Shown piece after piece: positions 1-6,286 of a DNA stretch of 8,182 nt; position 1 is the first letter of the stretch, and every line of letters begins with the position of its first letter. Made by a program: the position numbers and the translations under genes. The notes under the pieces were generated by a model. That model searched no databases, was not told the DNA's origin, and worked only from the letters and a program-made list of their open reading frames with translations. This DNA is from an uncultured Chlamydiae bacterium. Lineage in GTDB: Bacteria; Chlamydiota; Chlamydiia; Chlamydiales; Rhabdochlamydiaceae. The stretch lies in assembly GCA_903867585.1 (NCBI GenBank), contig CAIPRZ010000084.1, positions 1 through 8,182 of the forward strand, in the 5' to 3' direction.

Positions 1-542
1 ACACTTACTGATGCTGAACCCGCACCGGATAGAGAGACACTTAAAGAACTTGCGGCACCTCCTCCGCCAGGTAAGACTCTCCCTGCAAGAGGAGACGATC
101 CTGAAGAAGCTATAGAAGCGGGAGCTGCTAATCCAGCTATTGTAATTACGTTTTGCGCAAAGTCACGAACTCTTGTTTTCAAATCCGGGGAATCCATATG
201 TATTTCTTGGCGAGGGCCAGCAGTCCGATTTGTTGCATAAATCTTTAATTGCGCCACATCTACTTCAACACCGCCTGCATTGGGTGTATAGGGAACATCT
301 ACGACATATTCTGTATTTCTAATAGTTTCGATAGGTGTCGTAGGTTCTTGTTCCTGTAAAATAGCTAAAGCCATTTGTTTAATTTGGTCCACGTGATGAG
401 CTTGATACTCGAAAACAGTAGCTCCGCGAGGAGGAGTAAAAGTCACCTCAAAGACAGTACCTTGAAAAAGTACTTGCGTTGTGATTGGACCAAGAGGATC
501 AGGTGGTGGCGGACCAGCTCCACCTACGCCAGAAACAGTCAT
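1..542 (-). CDS. Unrecognised protein, N-terminal 180 residues (runs off the left edge)
   Basis: An uninterrupted minus-strand frame begins at an ATG at 542-540 and stays open to the window edge, so the C-terminus is missing. An AGGA Shine-Dalgarno-like element lies about 7 bases upstream and supports this start. I do not recognise the family. The first 20 residues are Gly/Pro-rich with a run of four prolines (residues 11-14). Residues 22-135 look like an ordinary folded region with a helical stretch around 45-65 and several beta-like segments. From about residue 136 the chain becomes Ala/Ser/Gly-rich and low in complexity. No signal peptide or membrane segment is visible. The gene follows glmS on the same strand after 44 bases, so co-transcription is likely. 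A disordered Gly/Pro/Ser start without a Sec signal would fit a secreted host-interaction protein in a chlamydia, but that is inference. Coding status is fairly sure; function is unknown. Confidence 0.72.
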   Translation of the reverse strand, partial: MTVSGVGGAGPPPPDPLGPITTQVLFQGTVFEVTFTPPRGATVFEYQAHHVDQIKQMALAILQEQEPTTPIETIRNTEYVVDVPYTPNAGGVEVDVAQLKIYATNRTAGPRQEIHMDSPDLKTRVRDFAQNVITIAGLAAPASIASSGSSPLAGRVLPGGGGAASSLSVSLSGAGSASVS

Positions 543-587
543 AATTAATCCTGTCTAAAATTCGGATTAGAGCAGGTTCAATTAATT
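543..587 (-). promoter_or_regulatory. Imperfect stem-loop filling the glmS-to-next-gene gap and covering its ribosome binding site
   Basis: The plus strand shows three nested arm pairs: aattaat (543-549) with attaatt (581-587), cctg (550-553) with cagg (573-576), and tctaa (554-558) with ttaga (567-571). The loop is 559-566, with a 1-base bulge at 572 and a 4-base bulge at 577-580. That makes 16 Watson-Crick pairs. In the minus-strand mRNA the 5' arm starts at the last base of the glmS stop codon. The 3' arm holds the AGGA element and ends at the base before the next ATG, so the fold would hide that gene's ribosome binding site. No U-tract follows, so it does not look like an intrinsic terminator. 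The arms are real in the sequence; a role in translational coupling is inferred, and the stem is AT-rich, so its stability is uncertain. Confidence 0.5.
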
Positions 588-2401
588 TATTCAACCGTGA
601 CTGATTTAGCTAAATTTTTAGGCTTATCGATCGGACAGTTTTTAAAAGAAGCAATGTAGTAGGCCATGAGCTGGCAGGCGATAGCGTAGGGAATCGGAGC
701 TAGAGCGTCATGACAAAGAGGCATAGGGATAACAGGGGAGTTTAGATCTTCTAAACCTGTAAGATCATGGGGAGCAAAAATAACAAGAGGTCCACCACGG
801 GAATGTATTTCCATCAGATTGGAATGCATTTTATCAAGAGTCCCTTGATGACCAAGAAGAGCAATGGTGAGGAGTTTTTCATTAATTAAAGCAATGGGTC
901 CATGCTTCATTTCACCAGCAGGATAAGCAGTAGCTTGAGCGTAGCTTATTTCTTTTAATTTTAAAGCACTCTCAAGGGCTGTCACATACATATCTTGACG
1001 GCCTAAAAAATAAAAATCTTCAAAATGGGCAATTTTTTCAGCAAGCGCTTTAATCACCTCTTTTTGGGATAAAACTTCTTGAGCTAGGGTTGGGAGTTTT
1101 TGAAACTCCTCAAGAAGTATGGGGTCAACAGAAAGCTCTTTAATTTGCGCAATTTTTAAAACAACAAGGGAAGCTAATGTTAGTTGGGAGGTAAAAGCTT
1201 TTGTCGAACAGACGCTAATTTCAGGACCTGCATAAAGATGCATGGTAAGACTGGAGGCTTTTTCAATGCTTGAATGAGCCACGTTTGTTAGGGCTAAAAC
1301 CGTATGCCCTTTTTTTCTTAAGTCTTTAATTGCAGCCAGCGTATCCATCGTCTCTCCTGATTGCGAAATGGCAATAAATAGAGTCGATTTTGGATAACTG
1401 ATATCATTATAACGAAGTTCTGAAGCCACCAGGGCTTGTGCAGGGATAGAGGTTGATTTTTCACAAAGCAGCGCCGCCTGTAATCCTGCATGCCAAGAAG
1501 TGCCACAGCCAATAAAAATAATGCGAGAAAGCTCTTTGATTAGAGGTTTGAGTGAATAAAGTTCATCAAGACCTATTAATCTATTATGTATACGGTTTTT
1601 TAAAGTGGCATCTAAAGTAAAGGGTTGCTCGAAGATCTCTTTTTGCATGAAATGATCAAATCCCATTTTAGATAAATTGATCACTTGTGGGGTAAAAGGT
1701 TCTTCAAGAGGATAATCGGTATTAAGTTCGTAATCAAAAGTTTCAATAGAGCCTGGCTTTAAAAGGGCTAATTGATGCGATTTAATAAAAAATAGCCGCT
1801 TGGCTTTTTGTGAAAAAGCGTTGGCATCAGAAGAAATAAAAGTTTCATCATCAGAAATAGCTACAGCAAGAGGGGTGTCGTGGCTGGCTACGACCATAGA
1901 ACCTGGATAATCTTGGTGTATACAGGCAATAGCCCATAAACCTTTAAGTTCTTTAAGACACCTAGAAACAGCTTCTATAAGATTTCCCCTATAGTGGTGA
2001 GCGATGAGTTTAGCAATCACTTCACTGTCAGTATCGGAATAAAAATTTACCCCAAGATTTTTGAGTTTTTGTTTTATTTCTCGGTGATTTTCAATAATGC
2101 CGTTGTGAACTATGGCCAGAGTCTTATGTTCATCAAAATGGGGATGGGCATTATCAACATTAGCTTTACCATGGGTGGCCCAGCGAGTATGGGCAATCGT
2201 TGATTGAAGAGAGTGGGTTAGAAGATCAAGACTTTTTTCAAGTTCACTAAGGTGACCCACTTGCTTTAACGATTGAATTTTACCCTCAGATACGCCGGCA
2301 ATACCTGCAGAATCATAGCCTCTATATTCTAAAGCCTTGAGCCCTTCAATACAGATTTGCCTTGCATTGTTTTTTCCAAGGTAGCCAAATATTCCACACA
2401 T
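587..2401 (-). CDS. glmS: Glutamine-fructose-6-phosphate aminotransferase (isomerizing), GlmS
   Basis: Cytoplasmic enzyme that converts fructose 6-phosphate and glutamine to glucosamine 6-phosphate and glutamate, the entry step to UDP-GlcNAc for peptidoglycan and lipopolysaccharide. At 604 residues it is full length (E. coli has 609). The N-terminal glutaminase domain (about 1-240) begins MCGIFGYLG, with nucleophile Cys2 exposed after Met removal. It carries HTRWATHG at 71-78, the HNG oxyanion motif at 99-101, and SDTDSE at 122-127. Two SIS sugar-isomerase domains follow: the first has GCGTSWHAG (298-306), SQSGET (346-351) and CSTKAFTSQ (398-406). The second has LKEISY (482-487) with Glu484, and EMKHGP (497-502) with His500. 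The C-terminus ends LAKSVTVE with Lys599. By offset these match E. coli Glu488, His504 and Lys603. The start has GAGG (bases 2409-2412) 7 bases upstream. It lies 17 bases after the methyltransferase stop, which implies one transcript and leaves no room for a glmS ribozyme. Confidence 0.98.
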   Translation of the reverse strand: MCGIFGYLGKNNARQICIEGLKALEYRGYDSAGIAGVSEGKIQSLKQVGHLSELEKSLDLLTHSLQSTIAHTRWATHGKANVDNAHPHFDEHKTLAIVHNGIIENHREIKQKLKNLGVNFYSDTDSEVIAKLIAHHYRGNLIEAVSRCLKELKGLWAIACIHQDYPGSMVVASHDTPLAVAISDDETFISSDANAFSQKAKRLFFIKSHQLALLKPGSIETFDYELNTDYPLEEPFTPQVINLSKMGFDHFMQKEIFEQPFTLDATLKNRIHNRLIGLDELYSLKPLIKELSRIIFIGCGTSWHAGLQAALLCEKSTSIPAQALVASELRYNDISYPKSTLFIAISQSGETMDTLAAIKDLRKKGHTVLALTNVAHSSIEKASSLTMHLYAGPEISVCSTKAFTSQLTLASLVVLKIAQIKELSVDPILLEEFQKLPTLAQEVLSQKEVIKALAEKIAHFEDFYFLGRQDMYVTALESALKLKEISYAQATAYPAGEMKHGPIALINEKLLTIALLGHQGTLDKMHSNLMEIHSRGGPLVIFAPHDLTGLEDLNSPVIPMPLCHDALAPIPYAIACQLMAYYIASFKNCPIDKPKNLAKSVTVE

Positions 2402-2418
2402 ATTAAGGCCTCAAATTA

Positions 2419-3168
2419 TTATTTTTTAATGGCTACAATGGCCATAAATAGGGGGAATTCTTTTCTAGCCCTATTCTCTTGTGTCGCCATCTTACCTGTT
2501 GAGGTTTTGTTTGAACACCATTCTTCTACAGTTTCTATATAGAAACCGCTATTTTTAAGGGCATCACAAAAGTAAGATAAGGGGTAATGAAAACTCAACG
2601 TATTCTGAGAATTGGGTTGAGAGGGATGAGTAGCAATAGGAATTTTTTGATGACTCATATAGGCATCAAGTCTTCTTGATTGCAGTTTCTTTTTTTCATC
2701 AATGATCCAGCCCGACATTCTTGGGATCCTAAAGCTTGGATGATTAATCACAAAAACAAATTTGCCTCCCGATTCAAGATGAGCAGAAATAGATCTAAAG
2801 ACCTCTTGAGGGCTTGGGATATTTTGCAAAGCAAGAAGGCAGGCTGCATGAGAAAAAAGACCTAAAGAGGGATCAAGAGTCTTTGTGGCATCGTGCACAA
2901 AAAATGTAAAATTTTTAAACTTATTTAATTTTTTAGCCTCGTTGATCAGACTAGAAGAAAGATCATAGCCACAATAGTGCTTAACTTTTCCTATAGCTCG
3001 TGCTAGAACTCCCTGTCCACAAGCAACATCTAAAAGAGTCGAATTTAAATTTAAATTAAGTAGTCGAAGAGTATTGGGTAAAACCACTTGAGTGTGATAA
3101 TAATGGCCTTGAGGGCCAACAATATCATTATACCATTTTTGTGAGTTTTCCCAGGAAGAATCGTTCAT
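2419..3168 (-). CDS. Class I SAM-dependent methyltransferase, substrate unknown
   Basis: A 249-residue soluble protein with the Rossmann-type methyltransferase layout. Motif I is LLDVACGQG (residues 45-53), the SAM-binding glycine loop. The acidic residue of strand 2 is Asp69 in CGYDLSSS (66-73). A motif II/III-like stretch covers about 92-120, and LESGGKFVFVINHP (131-144) is the usual strand-5 region after the final loop. The pattern matches the broad Methyltransf_11/25 type, which includes small-molecule, lipid and protein methylases, so the substrate cannot be named. Residues 150-190 are an insert or lid with several basic residues. It is the first gene of the minus-strand run leading into glmS (17-base gap) and is divergent from the CBS/MgtE-like gene. 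No Shine-Dalgarno element precedes the ATG, and no other in-frame ATG occurs before Met151. A good promoter sits immediately upstream. Confidence 0.88.
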   Translation of the reverse strand: MNDSSWENSQKWYNDIVGPQGHYYHTQVVLPNTLRLLNLNLNSTLLDVACGQGVLARAIGKVKHYCGYDLSSSLINEAKKLNKFKNFTFFVHDATKTLDPSLGLFSHAACLLALQNIPSPQEVFRSISAHLESGGKFVFVINHPSFRIPRMSGWIIDEKKKLQSRRLDAYMSHQKIPIATHPSQPNSQNTLSFHYPLSYFCDALKNSGFYIETVEEWCSNKTSTGKMATQENRARKEFPLFMAIVAIKK

Positions 3169-3174
3169 AGTTAA

Positions 3175-3204
3175 ATTATAGAAAAGAAGAAGAGTAAATT
3201 ACAA
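3175..3204 (-). promoter_or_regulatory. Probable sigma70/sigma66-type promoter giving a leaderless methyltransferase-glmS transcript
   Basis: On the minus strand there is a perfect TATAAT (-10, plus-strand 3175-3180) and TTGTAA (-35, 3199-3204), a 4/6 match to TTGACA, with an 18-base spacer. Counting from the -10 hexamer, the expected start of transcription is base 3168, the A of the methyltransferase ATG. That would make a leaderless mRNA and fits the lack of a Shine-Dalgarno element. The start site is predicted, not shown. Confidence 0.55.
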
Positions 3205-4181
3205 TGAAAGATAACCCGATTTTAAAGCCTATTGAAGATAAAGTCCAACCGGTAGAGCTAGTTTTAAAAAATGATCAAACTATTTCTGATATCTTAACCC
3301 TTCTTTCTCTTCATCCTGTCCGCTCACAGTCCTATCTTTATGTTACTGATAAGGAGGGGGCATTATCAGGGGTAGTTTCATTGAAAAAACTCCTTATTAC
3401 GAATCCTTTAAAGAAAATTGAAGAGGTCATGGATAAAAATATTTTAAGCCTGACTTTAAAAGATACGGTTGAAAAGGCTCTAGAAATTTTTACTCAGCAC
3501 CATTTTTTTGCCCTGCCTGTTACGGATCATCAAAATAAACTCCTTGGTTATGTCGATATGCATAAAACCCTAGGGGATAGTTTAGATGTCTCTAACGTAG
3601 AGCACCGAAGTGAAGCTTTTCAACTTGTTGGTCTTCATCTTGAGGCCATTCGAAGACAATCGGTTGTAAAAAATTATATGATGAGAATGCCCTGGTTATT
3701 TTGTAACCTTTTAGGGGGATTTACTTGCGCTTTTGTCTCTGATCTTTATTCTTTAACTCTTTCTAAATTCCTTGTGCTTGCGATGTTTATCCCGCTTGTT
3801 TTGTCACTGTCAGAATCTGTTTCCATGATGACTGTTATGCAGGTTTTACTCCTCATGAGAAAAGAGGGGATGACTTTGAAGCGCTATATTCAAATGTATA
3901 TTAAAGAGATTCAAGTGGTGACCCTTGTAGCTCTAACATGCGCTGTTATTGTGGCAAGTCTTTCGCCTTTTTGGGATGAGGGGCTAAAAGTGGCGGTGAT
4001 TATTGGTTGCGGGATTTTTATCTCGATCTTTGTCTCCTCGTTTCTTGGAGCGATCTTACCAATAGTATTTCACAAGTTAAAACTAGATCCCAAAATTGCT
4101 TCGGGACCTGTTGTTTTAATGATTGCAGATGTTGCTACAACTCTTATTTATTTAACTCTAGCGACTGCTACGCTTATGTGA
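3204..4181 (+). CDS. CBS-pair plus MgtE-type membrane domain protein (short MgtE homologue)
   Basis: A 325-residue protein with a tandem CBS pair (about 15-66 and 75-128), a linker helix (about 135-160) and roughly five transmembrane segments (about 165-185, 188-216, 236-257, 262-288, 300-324). MgtE proteins are Mg2+ channels of the inner membrane whose cytosolic N and CBS domains close the pore when internal Mg2+ is high. The last segment keeps the family signature DPKIASGP (295-302) and the acidic Asp309 in the final helix. Two departures stand out. The MgtE N domain is absent, and the in-frame codon at 3195-3197 is a stop, so it is not hidden by a wrong start. Also, where the family usually has a Gly-Gly-Asn-Ala-Gly-Thr-Gln type motif after the FxPLV helix, this protein has SESVSMM (203-209). 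It may be a divergent or non-transporting paralogue. A purine-rich stretch at 3187-3194 may serve as ribosome binding site. The 3' end overlaps the opposing permease gene. Confidence 0.85.
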   Translation: MKDNPILKPIEDKVQPVELVLKNDQTISDILTLLSLHPVRSQSYLYVTDKEGALSGVVSLKKLLITNPLKKIEEVMDKNILSLTLKDTVEKALEIFTQHHFFALPVTDHQNKLLGYVDMHKTLGDSLDVSNVEHRSEAFQLVGLHLEAIRRQSVVKNYMMRMPWLFCNLLGGFTCAFVSDLYSLTLSKFLVLAMFIPLVLSLSESVSMMTVMQVLLLMRKEGMTLKRYIQMYIKEIQVVTLVALTCAVIVASLSPFWDEGLKVAVIIGCGIFISIFVSSFLGAILPIVFHKLKLDPKIASGPVVLMIADVATTLIYLTLATATLM

Positions 4182-5555
4182 TTTTTGAATGCCGTAATGG
4201 ATGAAAAAAGGGACAAGACATAACAGAACTATTCCAAATACCATCGAAAATAAATAGCCGGTTAAACTAAATCCTTCAAGCTGTGAGGGAGGGAAGAAAC
4301 CGACAATGATAGCAAAAATAGAAGAAAAGATTCCGCTTCCAGCTACAAGCCACATCCCTTTATTTCCAAAAGGAATTTTAAAGGGTCTTATTCTACTTGG
4401 ATCTTTGTAACGTAAAACGATAGCGGCTCCAAAAACAATCACATACATAATCAGATAAAGTTGCGCCACAACAGCGGTCGCTATCCAAAATGCATTCGCA
4501 ATCGAGGGTAGTAATACAAAAAGCATGGTCATTAAAGAGACTACAACTCCTTGAGCTACTAAAAGATTTTGAGGCATATGATGCTTATTGAGTTTGGTAA
4601 ACATTTTAGGAAGCGAGCCTTCGTCAGCGGCTGCTAATAAGCCTTTACTTGGGCCAGCGATCCAGGTGCTGACAGCAGCAAGGGCTCCAATAGCTACTAA
4701 AAGTGTTACTAAGGGAATAAGAGGTTTAAGGTTGAATTGATCAAAAAATATCTCAAAGGCCTGCATACTACCTGCCACAATATTAATTTCTGTTTCAGGT
4801 AAAACAGCAGCTATGGAAAGGACTCCCAAGGTTAACATGATAACTACCACAACAGAAGAGAGCCAAACTGCTTTGGGATAATTTCTTTGAGGGTTTGCTA
4901 CATCTTTAACGTGAACAGCTGACATCTCTATTCCAGCAAGAGATAAAAGGATTCCTGCAAAAAAGACCATGTCACCTGTGGAATTAATTTTAGGAATAAA
5001 ATTATTCCAACTAAATTCAAACTGCATCACATGCCCTGAAAAGTACCAGATAAAGCCTAAAATAATAATGGCAAGTCCCGGTATAAGGGTACCAATAGTA
5101 AAACCTAGAGTTGAAATCCAACTAGAAAGTTCCATCCCTTTAGAGTTCATCCAGGTAAAAAGCCAATAGGTGGCTAAGACAAAGCTGCAAATAAAAGTTT
5201 TATTGTTTATCAGATCTGGGTTGATCATAAAACAAAGGGTTGTCGCAATGAAAGTTAGAATGGTCGGATACCAAAGGGCATTTTCAATCCACAAAAGCCA
5301 AATGGCTAAAAAGCCGACTCTTGGACCAAAAGCTTTTTTAGCCCAGACCATAACACCACCAGCTTCTGGGTAGGTGCTAGCAAGTTCTGCAGAAACAAGA
5401 GCTACTGGAATAAAAAATATGAGTGTTCCAAGTAGGAGTAAAAATACAGAGCTAAATCCGTATTCTGCAATTAGGGGTAGATTTTTAATACTTACAATCG
5501 CCGCAAGATTAATCATTGCCAAGCGAAATACGGAAATAGATCTGATTTTTTTCAT
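4158..5555 (-). CDS. APC-superfamily amino acid permease (GadC/XasA-like antiporter type)
   Basis: A 465-residue, very hydrophobic inner-membrane protein with about 12 transmembrane segments. Family markers are the first-helix stretch SVFRLAMINLAAIVS (8-22), the TM2-3 region TYPEAGGVMVWAKKAFGPRVG (61-81), AGIEMSAVHVKDVANPQRNYPKA (207-229), and GPSKGLLAAADEGSLPK (301-317) near the start of TM8-9. These match the glutamate/GABA-type branch of the APC superfamily, which in chlamydiae includes XasA/GadC and the arginine/agmatine antiporter. Exchange of amino acids with the host is a reasonable role, but the substrate is not readable here. The start MKKIRS sits 3 bases after the stop of a lysine-rich upstream frame and has no clear Shine-Dalgarno element, which suggests translational coupling. 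The last 24 bases overlap the end of the convergent MgtE-like gene. Confidence 0.9.
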   Translation of the reverse strand: MKKIRSISVFRLAMINLAAIVSIKNLPLIAEYGFSSVFLLLLGTLIFFIPVALVSAELASTYPEAGGVMVWAKKAFGPRVGFLAIWLLWIENALWYPTILTFIATTLCFMINPDLINNKTFICSFVLATYWLFTWMNSKGMELSSWISTLGFTIGTLIPGLAIIILGFIWYFSGHVMQFEFSWNNFIPKINSTGDMVFFAGILLSLAGIEMSAVHVKDVANPQRNYPKAVWLSSVVVVIMLTLGVLSIAAVLPETEINIVAGSMQAFEIFFDQFNLKPLIPLVTLLVAIGALAAVSTWIAGPSKGLLAAADEGSLPKMFTKLNKHHMPQNLLVAQGVVVSLMTMLFVLLPSIANAFWIATAVVAQLYLIMYVIVFGAAIVLRYKDPSRIRPFKIPFGNKGMWLVAGSGIFSSIFAIIVGFFPPSQLEGFSLTGYLFSMVFGIVLLCLVPFFIHYGIQKSHKRSSR

Positions 5556-5558
5556 GGA

Positions 5559-5663
5559 TTATGTTTTAGATTTCTTTTTTTCCAGCTTTGCTTGTTTTTT
5601 TTCTTTAGCTGTTTTTTGGGGTTTCTTTTTTTCCTCTTTCTTTTGGTCACGTGGTTTTGACAT
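5559..5663 (-). CDS. Possible 34-residue lysine-rich leader peptide, in frame with the permease
   Basis: On the minus strand an ATG at 5663-5661 opens a 34-codon frame ending in TAA at 5561-5559. It begins MSKPRDQKKEEKKK and contains 15 lysines, with no hydrophobic segment. Only the triplet TCC separates its stop from the permease ATG, and both lie in the same reading frame, so readthrough of the stop would add a basic cytoplasmic tail to the permease. No Shine-Dalgarno element precedes its ATG (a C-run does), which weakens the case. It could be a translated leader, a relic of a longer permease N-terminus cut by a nonsense change, or simply an A-rich untranslated leader. Not recognised as a known family. 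Confidence 0.4.
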   Translation of the reverse strand: MSKPRDQKKEEKKKPQKTAKEKKQAKLEKKKSKT

Positions 5664-5682
5664 AGAATATAGGGGGGTTAGA

Positions 5683-5688
5683 ATTATA
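5683..5688 (-). promoter_or_regulatory. Candidate -10 element for the lysine-rich frame and permease
   Basis: A perfect minus-strand TATAAT lies between tRNA-Leu and the lysine-rich frame, which would put transcription start near 5676. No convincing -35 is found at 16-18 bases upstream, where the tRNA 3' end lies. The permease may therefore also be reached by readthrough from the tRNA, after which no terminator is seen. Confidence 0.25.
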
Positions 5689-5696
5689 GATAATAT

Positions 5697-5778
<82 letters not shown>

Positions 5779-5796
5779 ATATTAATGTGGTGAAAC

Positions 5797-5816
5797 AATA
5801 GGGCATTAGCCCTATT
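5797..5816 (-). terminator. Perfect 8-bp hairpin after exbD; possible terminator or tRNA promoter element
   Basis: The arms aatagggc (5797-5804) and gccctatt (5809-5816) are perfect inverted copies around a 4-base loop. In the minus-strand RNA the hairpin is followed by only a short U-containing stretch (GUUUC), so it is a weak intrinsic terminator for exbB-exbD. The same bases lie between TTGCAT (5819-5824) and TATTGT (5795-5800), which have 18-base spacing and could form a weak promoter for tRNA-Leu. The two readings are not exclusive, and I cannot separate them. Confidence 0.4.
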
Positions 5817-5839
5817 AGATGCAAGCTTCAAAATTTAAT

Positions 5840-6286
5840 TTAAGGGTTTTCTGCTTCATACACCGGATGAATCGGATAACCCTCTTTTCTCATCTCAATT
5901 AATAATTTAGCAATCGGCTCCCAAGGAGCTGTTTTATCAATATGAACAAGAACAGTAATTTGGTCGTTTTGATCAGGGAGGATGCCGGCTTGTTTTTGCT
6001 TTAAAAGCTCCGATGAGAGGGCTTCAGGATTCTCTAGGGGATATTGATTATAGTCGGTGATCCACTGATAAGAACCTTGAGGGGAAACTGAAACATTAAC
6101 AATAGCTTTATCGTCTTGACTGTAACCTGCTTTTGCTTTGGTTTTTACAAGGCTTATATCTCCGTCAAACAAGGATGTTTTCATAGCTAAAGCAATCGCA
6201 AAAACCGCCACGATCAAAAATAAAAAATCGACCATGGGCGCAAAGTTAAAATACATCGGTTTTGAGAGCTCATCTTCGGGAATCAT
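5840..6286 (-). CDS. exbD: ExbD/TolR-family proton-channel protein
   Basis: A 148-residue protein with a short cytoplasmic start, one transmembrane helix (about 18-37) and a periplasmic domain, which is the ExbD/TolR layout and size (E. coli ExbD is 141 residues). The helix contains PMVDFLFLI with Asp20 in the place of the essential proton-binding Asp (Asp25 of ExbD, Asp23 of TolR). The periplasmic end, with VHIDKTAPWEPIAKLL (114-129), matches the family's C-terminal fold. With ExbB it converts proton motive force into movement of a TonB- or TolA-type partner. Its ATG overlaps the exbB stop by 4 bases (ATGA, 6286-6283), so the two are translationally coupled. The family name ExbD versus TolR cannot be settled because no TonB, TolA, TolB or Pal gene is in the window. 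Confidence 0.93.
   Translation of the reverse strand: MIPEDELSKPMYFNFAPMVDFLFLIVAVFAIALAMKTSLFDGDISLVKTKAKAGYSQDDKAIVNVSVSPQGSYQWITDYNQYPLENPEALSSELLKQKQAGILPDQNDQITVLVHIDKTAPWEPIAKLLIEMRKEGYPIHPVYEAENP

Noticed and set aside
543..587. Reading the glmS downstream inverted repeat as an intrinsic terminator
   Set aside because: The stem is AT-rich and is followed by the next gene's ATG rather than a U-tract.
1318..1512. 64-codon minus-strand frame inside glmS
   Set aside because: It lies in another frame of glmS, whose own frame encodes conserved SIS-domain motifs across the same bases.
2402..2418. A glmS ribozyme upstream of glmS
   Set aside because: Only 17 bases lie between the methyltransferase stop and the glmS ATG, far too short for the ribozyme, which is also mainly found in Gram-positive bacteria.
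4007..4204. 65-codon plus-strand frame at the end of the MgtE-like gene
   Set aside because: It is a shifted frame within the conserved DPKIASGP-encoding segment and has no features of its own.
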